A stretch of 64,000 nt of DNA from Gyromitra esculenta (taxonomy: Eukaryota > Ascomycota > Pezizomycetes > Pezizales > Discinaceae), in the NCBI GenBank assembly GCA_038503075.1, contig JBCAML010000014.1, positions 1,426,001-1,490,000 on the forward strand, written 5' to 3'. A program made the translations under genes and the position numbers. Each line of letters begins with the position of its first letter. The stretch's first letter is position 1. This document shows positions 36,416 through 46,334 of this stretch, piece after piece. The notes below the pieces were generated by a model that saw nothing but the letters and a program-made list of their open reading frames with translations, was not told the origin of the DNA and did no database searches.

Positions 36416-37222
36416 GGAGTCTCGTCCGTGGAAACTTCGGGGAGGGGATGGAGAGGCAAGCTCATCATAAGGATCAAGAGGTGGTTTGAAAGAAAGTGCT
36501 GGCTCTGGGTGTTCACTGGGATGGAAAATTCAAGTTATGCTGTATAGGGACTGTAGATGGATGAGTAGGAGGGGTTTCTTTATCAGGGTTTCTTTTTTTG
36601 GGGTGTGTTTCGTCTTTCACTCTACCTTTTTTTTAATCGTTTCTTCTTTCGTGTGTGTTATTAGGGATTAAGGTGGAAAAGAATTTGCTGGCGTTGATAG
36701 CATTGAGGTTGGTTTTGCGGGTTGCATTCGATCTGGTCGGAGTGGTTGCTGCCATACCGTACGTACTCATTTCTGCATGCTATTGCGGATTGATGCGCTG
36801 ACGACTTAATCAGTGGGTTTCTTTAGTAGAAATAATTGATTGTCGTTTATTCTGCTTAATTCGTGAATTTCTAAGAGGGATGTGGGAACTCTTGGTCACT
36901 AAACAGGCTTATTTATTTATTTATTATTTCATTCGACTCACTGAACAGGCTTAATACTTCCAGTTTGATTTTGAGTGATATAGACTCGTGATGGACCATT
37001 CTTCACTCTCACTGACACTTTATTCGTCTAGGAAATGCAAAGAACGTTTTGTTATCAAGAATATAAAGGCTGACAAACGAGACTACAGCTATCAGCTACC
37101 CGGTTATTGTACTAAACTACATAGGAAAACACCAACAAGATCAAATAAAGAAAGATGGAAAAAAATAGTAGGCACCAACACTCTCATTATCAATTTAACT
37201 CCCCCTTATCGCCGTCAAGATT
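36416..37222. other. Convergent 3' region, no gene
   Basis: Spacer between PIS1 (plus) and the repeat-peptide gene (minus). It holds T-rich 3' UTR-like sequence and a short TTTA run near 36908. No coding frame supported. Confidence 0.5.
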
Positions 37223-38356
37223 CTATTTTCCATTGGCATTTTCAATAGCAGAATTCGCGCTCTTGAGCAACTCCAACGCGCTCTTCAACCCAGTCATGCT
37301 CTCCGCGATATCCTTAACCGGCAACGTATCTAAACCACCCCTCTTCTCAAGAGACTCCTCCCTCTTATCGAGTGCCTCCTGAGGGCTCTTAACCTTACCG
37401 CCGTTGGGAGGGAACTTGGTATTCTTGATCTTGATCTTCCTCTCCGCCTTATCGGCAGCACTGCTAAGTTCCCCGTCGACCTTGGCTTTATTCGCTGCAC
37501 GAAGTGCCTGACGGAAATCGCCCTCCTCCGGGACTGCCTCACGCTTCGACGTCACACCGCGGATATCGATGACCTCCGCAACGACCTTCTTAATCCCACT
37601 AATCCCATCGATCTCCCCACGCTTAACCTTCGGTGGCTTCTTCTCACCACCAACAAGCCCGCCAACGATCGGCAGACCCTTCAACGCATCAAGTTGTGGC
37701 TCAGGTGCCGCCTCCCTCTTCCTCCCACCCCCGAGAACAGCGCCCAGGACCGGCAACGACTTCAACGCATCCAACTGCCTCTTAGCCTTCCCCAGCAATG
37801 CTCCGACCCCCGGAAGCGACTTCAATACATCCAGCTGCGGCTCGGCCTCTGCAGCCCTCTTATTATTACTACCAAGATTGACAAGTCCCGCCGAACCCAT
37901 ATCCTTAATCTTCGGATACAACGCCGCATCCACCGTCCCCCTCTTCGCCTTCCTACCCCCGCCTCCTAGCCCACCAAGAAGCGACGTCAGCACCTCCAAC
38001 AACCGCTTCTTATGCTTCGTATCGCGGGCGCCCAGCCCACCCGCAGACCCAGCAAGTGAGCCGACAATGGGGAGAGAAGAGAGTGCACTCGTTGCTTGTC
38101 CAACGCCGGACATGGCCGCTCCCATGCCGGCCTTCATACCGTCCTGCGCCTCGATTTTGGGCTTTTTGGCGGGCTGGAGAGAGTCGATTGCAGGAGTGAG
38201 TGGGTCTGCGGAAGGGGTTGCAGTTGCGGCGGGGAGGGTGGAGGTGGGAGAAACGTTGAATTCGTCAATCTGGTTGTTTCCTTCTTGAGGAAGTGGGGCC
38301 GTGAGGGCTGGGAGGAGAAAGGCGCCGAGGAGGAGGAAAGAGGTTGGAATGTGCAT
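37223..38356 (-). CDS. Secreted precursor with Kex2-separated amphipathic repeats
   Basis: A single exon of 377 residues, not a family I can name. A signal peptide (residues 1 to about 20, IPTSFLLLGAFLLPALTA) leads a pro-region. From about residue 90 a hydrophobic Gly/Leu/Val peptide recurs: SSLPIVGSLAG (93-103), LLEVLTSLLGGLGG (119-132), QLDVLKSLPGVGALLG (174-189), QLDALKSLPVLGAVLG (194-209) and QLDALKGLPIVGGLVG (221-236). Blocks are separated by dibasic Kex2-type sites (KKR, KAKR, NNKR, KAKR, RKR, KVKR, SKR, DKR, EKR). Three sites are followed by XA/XP dipeptides (AAEAEP, EAAPEP, EAVPEE) like Ste13 trimming spacers in alpha-pheromone precursors. No cysteine or aromatic pheromone core occurs. 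It is probably processed in the Golgi and released as several related short peptides; signalling, surfactant or antimicrobial roles are guesses. Confidence 0.75.
   Translation of the reverse strand: MHIPTSFLLLGAFLLPALTAPLPQEGNNQIDEFNVSPTSTLPAATATPSADPLTPAIDSLQPAKKPKIEAQDGMKAGMGAAMSGVGQATSALSSLPIVGSLAGSAGGLGARDTKHKKRLLEVLTSLLGGLGGGGRKAKRGTVDAALYPKIKDMGSAGLVNLGSNNKRAAEAEPQLDVLKSLPGVGALLGKAKRQLDALKSLPVLGAVLGGGRKREAAPEPQLDALKGLPIVGGLVGGEKKPPKVKRGEIDGISGIKKVVAEVIDIRGVTSKREAVPEEGDFRQALRAANKAKVDGELSSAADKAERKIKIKNTKFPPNGGKVKSPQEALDKREESLEKRGGLDTLPVKDIAESMTGLKSALELLKSANSAIENANGK
37646..37837 (-). repeat. Three tandem peptide repeat units inside the Kex2 precursor
   Basis: This codes for residues 174-237, three copies of a Q-L-D-(V/A)-L-K-(S/G)-L-P-x-(V/L)-G-(A/G)-(L/V)-(L/V)-G unit, separated by basic cleavage sites. 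The copies have diverged in DNA as well as protein, so the array is not recent. Confidence 0.85.
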
Positions 38357-38487
38357 TGTGATTTTGCGGGGGGGGTTTTTTTTAGTAAGGAGTGTGGTGT
38401 AGTTGGGTTAATGAGTGATGGTTTGGTTAGGATGAAGGATATTGGACTTGGGAGGCGAGAGGGATTGGGGAGCGATCGGGCTGAGGG

Positions 38488-38493
38488 TATATA
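38488..38493 (-). promoter_or_regulatory. Probable TATA box of the repeat-peptide gene
   Basis: TATATA on the minus strand about 132 bp upstream of the start codon at 38356, inside a generally GC-balanced region. Confidence 0.4.
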
Positions 38494-40875
38494 GACCAGC
38501 TTTTTACGCAGGGGGGTTTGCTGGGTTTGTCGACTTTGGCGACCGAGGGGGGCGGAAATTGGGAAGAGAAGGAAAATAAGACGGAAAGAGAGATGGAGTG
38601 GAGCTTTTAAACGTAAGGGGAGGAATGCAAGACTGCTGCATACGGAGCAGCTGGGAAGGCTTGGAGAATGAAGGGTGGAAGGGGGAGGGGGGAATCACTA
38701 GTCTCCTTGCGTACGCTCCGACATTGGGAATTCACCCGAAGGGCGAAAAGGCCATTCAGGAGAGTCGGGAATGAACCTGTGAACATCGTTTTAATTCTGT
38801 AACTGTGGATACATAGTCGGAGAAGGGGGTCATCTCGAGGCAAGGGGTCAATGATCGCCGGGCATCTGGATATCTCCTGGTTACCCAACACGGCGGGTAG
38901 GATCTACGTTTTGCACGTGCGGATTGAAAACGGTGCCTGGGATATATCAATACAAAATATCCAACGATCTTTTGCCACCGGTAATTGCGTTTGGTCGATA
39001 GATATGGCTTGTAACACGGTTGCGTATGGATTGGCTCCCTTGGGTCTCGCTTATATGAATACTGTGGCTATTGTGGTTGTATCCGGATGGAGGGAGATAG
39101 GAATTCTGTGATTTTGTATCTTCACGGTTATCTGGGGCTCATGTATAGCGGTTTGTTTGTTCGACGGGGAAGACTGTTATCGGTTTCTGTAATAGTTTTA
39201 GATGTATGTACTGCACTTCTAAAAAGGACTATATCATCGTGATTACTATATCATTGTGATCTGAGGTCTACTCGCTGAATGAATACGTGATAAGACGACC
39301 AGTGCGCGGTCCTAAATTCCGAGTGATGGCATAGAGCTTCATCAAATATCACTCGAATTTTCTCTGCAATGGCTTGGGATGATCCTCCTGATTGGTATTT
39401 CTTGACAGAGGCCCTGAAAACGATTCAAGGAAGATCAGTGACGGGACGCCGTAGCCGTGATAGTATTCGGCGGTGTATGTGTATAGCAGCTGTGGGCTGT
39501 TTGTTGGAAAAGCTTTCGCACGGGATTGCAATTGGCTGCATGTACTTCACTAATTTGCAATCGTGTCAAGAATTGTAATACCTGTGTGGGCTGAAAATCT
39601 TATCTAGCAGAAGGAGACGCTAAGGGTTCCTGTGCAAAGTCATGTGATTGCGGCTGGTTGGATATTGGGTGTAGAGTGTAGAGTGAAGATATCTTCGAAA
39701 ACAGCACATTTGAGTAGTGTCCGAATCCTATCCAAACAACCCCCAATTTCATCGCAAAAATTCCAGTATGTAGCAGAGAATTACTATAAAAATTAGAAAA
39801 ATAGTGCCAGCATGGCTGGCGACAAAAGGTTTCTCTCTTTATCAGAGACCCCTCCCCCAGGCGGCGAATTGAACTAGCGGGTCAACTTGATCTTTTCGCT
39901 AACCACACCCGAGTGCTTCCTGCTGACCTCTCAACCCACTAGGCCACCCACAGGACATATCCGTTATGGTTTTTGACTTCTCTTGAGCTGATAATTAAAT
40001 ATTTTTTCCGCCACGGCGACTTATCTATTCCATCAGTTTTTATCAACTCCATCAACGCCAATGCCCGCCTATCATCCTATCATCATTCATCGTATTTATC
40101 TTCCTGTTGCTGTTTTTTTGGTCTTTATCCATCAATTCCCTCGTCTAGAATGAAGTTTGGCTATTTCTAGATGCGAACTTCCATCACAGTAGCCCCGTCA
40201 GCGTTTTTTGTGCATGAGTATGGCCTTCATCTTGGATCTCCTACTCTGTCTGCCATCAGCTACCGTCTCCAGTCATCCTCGCCATCTCCAGCGATTGGAG
40301 AGCTTTAAAGTCTCAAAATACCATCTACCAGCGAGCAGCAGCGGCTAAGAGATGAGTCTTTGGTTTTCGAGATTGATTTATCAACCTCTCCTTCCCTCCT
40401 CCTCTAGCTCTAGATAGCTCAGAGCTTTAACTTGAGCTATATTTGCGCTAACTAGATAACATGGCTACAGGGTCGCACCGAAGTAAAGCTACATCTGTAT
40501 TGGCTACGAAGAGCTCCTCCAGCTTAAATTATCGGCACTCTAAACCCTCCTGGCAAGCAGAGAGCTCCTTCTCGGATATGTAGCTTGGCTATCACGTTGT
40601 GTCCTTATGGACGTCATGGCTTCCTCTTTCCTACGATATGATTGGGAGCTGGTGCCGTTGCCTAGACGTGTAGGTAGCACCGACCTCACCAGTTGTTAAT
40701 AGGAATCGAACCCTGTTCGTAGGAGCGCCTATGCTATATAGATATTAGATTTATTGCGCACAGGACAAGAGTAGTATATAAGCCTACAGCATATCCGAAA
40801 GAGAGATTCCTTTTTTCCATCCAGATCAGACATTGACCTTTCGAAAACCCACACATTCCATGAACAAAAAAAGAA
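38494..40875. other. Intergenic, possible tRNA-derived relic
   Basis: No coding region supported. On the minus strand around 39850-39955 a GTGGCCTAGTGGGTTGAGAG stretch is followed about 65 nt later by a B-box-like AGTTCAATTC, reminiscent of a tRNA-derived SINE head. A B-box-like GGTTCGATTCC also lies near 40702 (minus). Confidence 0.35.
40775..40781 (+). promoter_or_regulatory. Probable TATA box of the DUF1445 gene
   Basis: TATATAA about 95 bp upstream of the ATG at 40876. Confidence 0.45.
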
Positions 40876-41721
40876 ATGGCCACCCCAACCGCCGCCTCAA
40901 TTCTCCGCCAGGCCTGCCGCGCAGGAACACACACCACGTCCACCGCCATTCTCGCGCCAACGATCCAAGCCAACCTTCTAGTACTTCCGCAGAGATATGC
41001 TGCCTCCTTCAAATCGCTCTGCGAACGCAACCCCGTTTCATGCCCACTCCTCTGGACCACGGCGCCAGGCGACCCCACTACCCCGCTGGCGCCGGGGGCA
41101 GACTTGACAACCGATCTCCCACGCTATAACATCTTCATCGATGGTGTCGCGCAGAGCGCAGAGGGCGTGAAAGATATCAAGAAGGAATGGTCTGACACCC
41201 ATGTTGGATTTCTTATTGGCTGCTCTTATTCGTTTGAGACGGCACTCGTGAATGCGGGCTTGCCGCCAAGACATACGACCTGTACTCCGCCGAAAGCGGT
41301 ACCGATGTTTAAGACGGCTATTCCGCTGAGTCCTGCTGGCGCGTTCACGGGTGGGTTTATGGTGGTTTCCATGCGGTCGTATCCTGCGGAGCGCGTTGAG
41401 GAGGTGCGGACTATAACGCGGAGGTTTGCACGGCAGCATGGAGAGCCGGTTGCGTGGGGATGGGATGGCGCAGAGAGGCTGGGAATTGAAGAGAAGGTTA
41501 GAAATGGAAAGGTTGATTTTGGGGACTGGGTGGAGGTTCCGGAGAGGGAGGTTCCGATATTTTGGGGGTGTGGAGTCACGCCCCAGGTAGCGGTGATGGA
41601 GAGCAAGATCGAGGGAGTGGTTTTGAGCCATTTTCCGGGATGCATGTTTGTAAGTGATGTGCCGGAAGATGATGAGGCTGGTTTGGAAAAGATAATTCGT
41701 GGTCCTGATAATGCGGCATAA
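40876..41721 (+). CDS. DUF1445 family protein (putative hydro-lyase, YcsI/D-glutamate cyclase-like)
   Basis: One uninterrupted exon of 281 residues, with an N-terminus rich in Ala, Thr and Arg that could be a weak mitochondrial leader. The conserved DUF1445 blocks appear in order: QANLLVLPQRYAASF, CERNPVSCPLL, PGADLTTDLPRY, VGFLIGCSYSFETAL, PMFKTAIPLSPAGAFTGGFM, VVSMR, then DFGDWVEVPEREVPIFWGCG and VTPQVA. The family is found in bacteria (YcsI) and as a domain of the mitochondrial D-glutamate cyclase of animals. The fungal members' reaction is unproven; hydration/dehydration or cyclisation of a small acid is an inference. Length equals the bacterial single-domain proteins, so this is a full-length stand-alone domain. 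Absence of introns contrasts with most neighbours, and the family is common in bacteria, but transfer cannot be tested here. Confidence 0.9.
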   Translation: MATPTAASILRQACRAGTHTTSTAILAPTIQANLLVLPQRYAASFKSLCERNPVSCPLLWTTAPGDPTTPLAPGADLTTDLPRYNIFIDGVAQSAEGVKDIKKEWSDTHVGFLIGCSYSFETALVNAGLPPRHTTCTPPKAVPMFKTAIPLSPAGAFTGGFMVVSMRSYPAERVEEVRTITRRFARQHGEPVAWGWDGAERLGIEEKVRNGKVDFGDWVEVPEREVPIFWGCGVTPQVAVMESKIEGVVLSHFPGCMFVSDVPEDDEAGLEKIIRGPDNAA

Positions 41722-42633
41722 GCGATTATGTGTTGGGGACTTTGGGGGGAGGTCTTGAGGTTTATTTGTACTAAGAGGATTGTCTTTTTAGCTTTCGATA
41801 GTGTTTGAGATATCCAACATAGCGGCATGCTTTAGTTAGGTCAGCGTAAAGAATTAGAAAGCAAACGTGACTTTTCTTATTAAAGCTTGGGTCCGGCAGC
41901 ATTAGCTCAGTGATGATGTTTGAAGGCATGTTTATTCTCTTGTTAGATATGGTTAATATAAGATCAACTGCGAGTACAGAGGGTGGAGCGATCACTGCAA
42001 CCGCCAAGACTTCTATGTAGCTCAGCTCCGTACCAAATTCTAGTCTCCACGTAGAAAGCTGACAGACTCTCGGAAGATACGTGCGTTTTGCTTAGCTAAA
42101 TTTATTTCAATGCTTCTAAGCACCATATTCTTCGTACGAGGCTAGGACGCTATAGTATACACAGCAATAAGAAGCGCGTTTCTGGCCAATTCGTCCTATT
42201 GCACTTTCGCTGTGATCTTGCGACAGAATAAGATCGCAATGGTTTCCTGGCGGGAAGTTAAGATGGTAGGCGCGTAGTGAGTTTATTGACTCTACCAAAG
42301 ACAAGGAAGATACTACAATCACGATCGGCCATCAATCTGCTGGATTGCAGACTTTCTGCCCGTCCAAGTATTCCAAAACTCTCCGAGATTCTCTGGGGGA
42401 AAGAAGTTGCGGGAGATGCGTGCTTATTCTACGCTGAGCCCTATTGTCCAAAGTTCGCTTCCGCCTTCATGATCTATCACTCGCGCACGGTAACGGCTCT
42501 GTGGCGCACTGATGTGGCAATAGCTTTTGCGGCATGTTGAATCTTTTCCTAACAAGCAGGAACACCGCTGAGAAAGCTCAATCGCCTCCCTCGAGTCTGT
42601 GATATCTCTGGCATAGAATCCAACCGCAGATAA
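41722..42633. other. Intergenic, no gene seen
   Basis: Spacer between the DUF1445 and metallophosphoesterase genes. A frame at 42277-42540 is unrecognised and has no splice partners. Confidence 0.5.
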
Positions 42634-43692
42634 ATGCTACTATTAACAACAGGGGCTAAAGCTGAAAATATACCACGTCAGTTCGGGCCCTTCTGCGCTT
42701 TCTTGTCCACCTCTCCGCTCCCCGGCGTATCCTCCTCTATGTTCAACTCTAGGAACAGCGGTCTAAACGCTCTCCTCTACCGCAGGCAGCCCTCCAATCT
42801 TGAGCAGCTGTTGTCAGCGCCCGTCCCGTTCCTCGCCCGTCTGCTCTACAGCACTCTTCCTGCAAGCCCCACTCTTAAAATCGACGCCGCCAGCAAGAGA
42901 GTCCCACTCACGGTCGCCTGCATCTCCGACACACACAACACGAAGCCCGATCTGCCGCCGGGGGATCTCCTCGTCCACGCAGGCGACCTCACAGTCTCTG
43001 GCACGCCCGCAGAGCTCCACGACGCGCTGAGCTGGCTCGCATCGCAGCCACACCGCTATAAAGTCGTGATTGCAGGCTGCCACGACACCTGTCTCGACGA
43101 CAACCATCATCGGAGCGGTGTCGAGAAAGCATCCGTAGACTGGGAGAGCCTACTCAGCGACCACGGAGTAGTGTATCTCCAGAATGCCGCTGCAGCGCTG
43201 CACTTCCCGTATCCGGTCGACAGGCGCATCAGCGTGTATGGGTCGCCGATGAGCAGGAAGCGGGGGAGCGGGGCATTCCAGTATGCGGTCGATAGAGACC
43301 CGTGGGTGGGCGTGGTTCCGGTGGATACGGATATTCTTGTGACGCATGGTCCGCCGAAATATCATCTGGATTTGTCGGCGATGCTGGGGTGCGGTTTCTT
43401 GCTGGGCGAGATGTGGAGGGTGAGGCCGGCGTTGCATGTTTTTGGACACGTTCGTGCTGGGTGTGGAATGGAGGTTGTTGACTGGAATGAAGCTCAGAAG
43501 ACGTATGAAGAGGTTTGCGGCGGGCAGAAATGGGGCTTGGTGAAGATGGTGGGGCTCTGGATGAAGGGCTGGGCGACACATATCTTCAAGAAGGAGAAGA
43601 AGGGAGGGAAGAAAACTGTGCTTGTGAATGCGGCGGCTTTTGGGGGAGCAAGGGACGAGTTGCTGAATGAGCCTTTTGTGGTGTATCTATGA
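42634..43692 (+). CDS. Calcineurin-like metallophosphoesterase (MPPED/UPF0046-like) with altered active site
   Basis: One exon of 352 residues from the ATG at 42634; Met36 is an alternative start that would remove a non-conserved leader. The phosphoesterase fold is recognisable: ISDTHN (Asp99, His101), LLVHAGDLT (Asp118), VVIAGCHDTCLD (148-155), VTHGPPKYHLD (His238) and VFGHVRAGCG (271-279). Family members bind two metals through D-x-H, G-D, G-N-H-(D/E) and G-H-x-H. Here the metal-bridging Asn of G-N-H is Cys149 and the second His of G-H-x-H is Arg274, so two ligands are missing while the surrounding motifs are intact. The protein may be inactive or use different chemistry. It resembles the fungal and animal MPPED1/239AB group, whose physiological substrates are poorly known. 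Reading frame and codon use look normal, so it is not an obvious relic. Confidence 0.85.
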   Translation: MLLLTTGAKAENIPRQFGPFCAFLSTSPLPGVSSSMFNSRNSGLNALLYRRQPSNLEQLLSAPVPFLARLLYSTLPASPTLKIDAASKRVPLTVACISDTHNTKPDLPPGDLLVHAGDLTVSGTPAELHDALSWLASQPHRYKVVIAGCHDTCLDDNHHRSGVEKASVDWESLLSDHGVVYLQNAAAALHFPYPVDRRISVYGSPMSRKRGSGAFQYAVDRDPWVGVVPVDTDILVTHGPPKYHLDLSAMLGCGFLLGEMWRVRPALHVFGHVRAGCGMEVVDWNEAQKTYEEVCGGQKWGLVKMVGLWMKGWATHIFKKEKKGGKKTVLVNAAAFGGARDELLNEPFVVYL

Positions 43693-44000
43693 GCGCTGGC
43701 GTTCAGGCGGCTGCAGAGACGACTATATAGTTAATTTCCCTGAGTCTTTAATTCGGTGGATGCTTCGATGGATATGCTGGGAATCAAGCTGCGTACGGCC
43801 TGGTCGAGGAAATCATTGGCAAGGCGTAGATAAACCGAGTGATATTTCGTGAAAAAACGCCAAGCGCGGCTCTCCCCGTTAAACCGTTTTTGTGCGACCA
43901 TCGATTCTTTTCAGCAACCCCCGTCCTATCGATAACCACTATCTCCAATTCCTCCCCTCTCCACCTCCACCTCCACCACTTTCCTCCCTCTGCGCCACCA
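43693..44000. other. Short spacer before RSM22
   Basis: The RSM22 frame remains open upstream to 43839 but without an ATG; this is more likely leader than coding sequence. CACCTC-type pyrimidine-rich runs precede the start. Confidence 0.5.
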
Positions 44001-46334
44001 ATGCTGGCAACGCGCCAATCCCTTCGCTCAATCCGTCTTTCGTGTCGTCGACCACTGCTTCCAGCTCCCCGCCCTCAATTGCGATTGCCACACACTCCCC
44101 GCACATTCACTACAGCGCCACGAGCAGCGCAGAGACTGGAGGGCCAGACCGACGAAGAATACGTCAAAACCGTGCGAGAGGAATGGGGTGACTATCTCCC
44201 CGAGGGCCTGCTCACACAGTCCGAATTCGTAGTATACCAGCGCTACTATGGTCAGCCAGCACGGATGCTAAAGGAGGGCGAGAATCCATTCGACGAGCTA
44301 GAGGATATAGAAGCAGCAGAAGAAGAAGAAGCTCCTGGCACTGTCACACTGCAGGACAAAGACGGTGTTGGGATCGAGATGTTCGAAGAGGAGATAGACT
44401 CGGAGATGGACTCGGTGGCGGTGGATGTTAATAATCCGCTTGAGGCAAAAGCGTATGGACAGTTACAGCAAGACATGGAGCGCGCGTTCCAGGACAGAGA
44501 GCAGGACGAGGAATTTGAGGGAGAACAGGAAGAAGAAGAGGAAGAAGGGGAAGGGGAAGAGGACGATATGGGTTTCCGTGACGATGGAAGCCATACGGTG
44601 CGAACGCATCCTTTGACGTCTGTTGGCCGTTTCGCGACGCTCCCGGCCACGATCAAGGTCCCGCCGTCAGTCCAGCTACCGACGCTGAAATCGCTTTCTG
44701 ACGTCCCTAATAAACACCTTGATAAAGCGGCGTATAATCTTCTGGGAGGACCGAAGCTGCCAGACTCTCCAGTGTTCACGAATAGGGGTGGGAAAACCCT
44801 ACGGGATATATGGCTGAGCGCTGAGGATACCCGGATGAGCGATATTTCGTCTGAGGTGTTCCTCGCGACAATCATGCCTGGGTACTATGCGCAGTCTCTC
44901 AGTGCGCTGACAGAGCTACGGCGACGTCTGGGGGGCGACTGGGTCCTCGGCCGCGACGGGGAAGGCGGCGTGAAGAATATCCTGGATGTGGGATCCGGGG
45001 GTGCAGGCGTCCTGGCCTGGAAAAACATCATGGAGGCAGAACATATCCGCCGGCGCGATGAAGCTCGAGAAATGGCGGGCGAGCCTGCAGCAGACGACGA
45101 TGAGGAAGATCTTGCTGCAATGGCCGCAGAAGCCACCGCCGGCCTCAAAGCCAGTGTGGTAACTGCCTCCGACTCTCTCCGCCACCGGATATCCAAATTC
45201 CTCGACAACACCACGTTTCTCCCGCGAATGCCAGACCGAAACCCAGACAACGTGTTCCATATTCCCAACCATCCCCGAGTCTCCCTCACACCCAACCCCA
45301 AGCAGCCGCGGAAAGTCTACGACCTGATCATTGCAACCAATAACCTTCTCCCCATCAGAGAAAGCCACGCCCGCAAAGACCGCCTCCGCAAGCTTTGGTC
45401 GCACCTCAACCCTGATGGCGGCGTCCTGGTCATTATCGAGAAAGGAACCCCAAACGGGTTTGAAGCCATCGCCAGTGCCCGCTCTACACTACTACGCACC
45501 CACATATCCTCCCCTGGCTCCGAGACCCGTCCCATCGGCGGCAACACCGGCCTCGCCATCGACAACGAGCCCATCGAGAAAGAACCCGGCGCCATCATCG
45601 CGCCCTGCACAAACCACGAAGAATGCCCCATGTTCGTGCGAGGGTACACAACGGGCGTCGGGCGCCGCGACTGGTGCCGCTTCTCGCAGCGCTACGAGCG
45701 ACCAACCTACATGCAGCGCGTCATCGGCGAGGACCACCGCAACCACGAAGACCTCCTCTACTCCTACATCGCCGTCCGCCGCGGGATCGACTACCGCCGC
45801 GCCGACGCCGGCAAAGTCATCGCCCCGGAAATCCACGAATTCAAACTCCCGGAGCTCCGCGGCGCACCCACCGAGAGCCCCTACTCGATGGACCAGCTGC
45901 GCAGACACGCCTTCACCCTCCCGCGCGCCATACTGCCGCCGATGAAGCGCCACGGCCACGTCATCCTCGATGTGTGCACGCCCGCGGGCAAGATCGAGCG
46001 CTGGACCGTTCCCAAGTCGTTTGGGAAGGTGCCGTTCCGCGATGCGCGGAAGAGCAGGTGGGGAGATCTGTGGGCTCTCGGCGCGAAGACGAAGGTGCCG
46101 CGGAATATCAAGATTGGCGGGGACAAGAAGAAGTCGAAGAGAGCCGTGCAGGAGATTGATGAGAATGGAGAGCCGAAGGTGAGGATACAGTTTGGGAGGC
46201 GGGAGGAAAAACATTGGAGTAGGGGGCGGAGCAAGCTTGGGGAAATGGTGGAGAAGAAGAAGCAGTTGAGGAGGAATATCCGGTGGGCTTCTCAAAGGAA
46301 GGATATGGAGGGGGATAAAGGGGAGTTCTATTGA
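44001..46334 (+). CDS. RSM22: Rsm22/METTL17-type mitochondrial ribosome assembly factor
   Basis: One exon. The frame is open from 43839, but the first ATG (44001) begins a typical mitochondrial presequence (MLATRQSLRSIRLSCRRP), giving 777 residues. The S-adenosylmethionine-fold region starts with ILDVGSGGAGVLAW. Diagnostic Rsm22 blocks follow: VLVIIEKGTPNGFEAI, APCTNHEECPMF, DWCRFSQRYERPTYMQRV and YSYIAVRRG. Cysteines near 536, 542, 559 and 659 are candidates for the Fe-S cluster ligands reported for Rsm22/METTL17. The protein binds the mitochondrial small subunit and is needed for its maturation; catalytic methyl transfer is doubtful in the family. An acidic insertion (about residues 165-195, runs of Glu) separates the presequence region from the fold, and a basic C-terminal tail may contact rRNA. 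Unusually for this window it has no introns. Confidence 0.92.
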   Translation: MLATRQSLRSIRLSCRRPLLPAPRPQLRLPHTPRTFTTAPRAAQRLEGQTDEEYVKTVREEWGDYLPEGLLTQSEFVVYQRYYGQPARMLKEGENPFDELEDIEAAEEEEAPGTVTLQDKDGVGIEMFEEEIDSEMDSVAVDVNNPLEAKAYGQLQQDMERAFQDREQDEEFEGEQEEEEEEGEGEEDDMGFRDDGSHTVRTHPLTSVGRFATLPATIKVPPSVQLPTLKSLSDVPNKHLDKAAYNLLGGPKLPDSPVFTNRGGKTLRDIWLSAEDTRMSDISSEVFLATIMPGYYAQSLSALTELRRRLGGDWVLGRDGEGGVKNILDVGSGGAGVLAWKNIMEAEHIRRRDEAREMAGEPAADDDEEDLAAMAAEATAGLKASVVTASDSLRHRISKFLDNTTFLPRMPDRNPDNVFHIPNHPRVSLTPNPKQPRKVYDLIIATNNLLPIRESHARKDRLRKLWSHLNPDGGVLVIIEKGTPNGFEAIASARSTLLRTHISSPGSETRPIGGNTGLAIDNEPIEKEPGAIIAPCTNHEECPMFVRGYTTGVGRRDWCRFSQRYERPTYMQRVIGEDHRNHEDLLYSYIAVRRGIDYRRADAGKVIAPEIHEFKLPELRGAPTESPYSMDQLRRHAFTLPRAILPPMKRHGHVILDVCTPAGKIERWTVPKSFGKVPFRDARKSRWGDLWALGAKTKVPRNIKIGGDKKKSKRAVQEIDENGEPKVRIQFGRREEKHWSRGRSKLGEMVEKKKQLRRNIRWASQRKDMEGDKGEFY

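Noticed and set aside
40690..40740. Possible tRNA on the minus strand (GGTTCGATTCC B box and a TAGCATAGGCG A-box-like match)
   Set aside because: The boxes are only about a dozen bases apart and T-stem pairing fails; no acceptor stem.
43839..44000. 54-codon N-terminal extension of RSM22
   Set aside because: No ATG in it, and the ATG at 44001 begins a textbook mitochondrial presequence.
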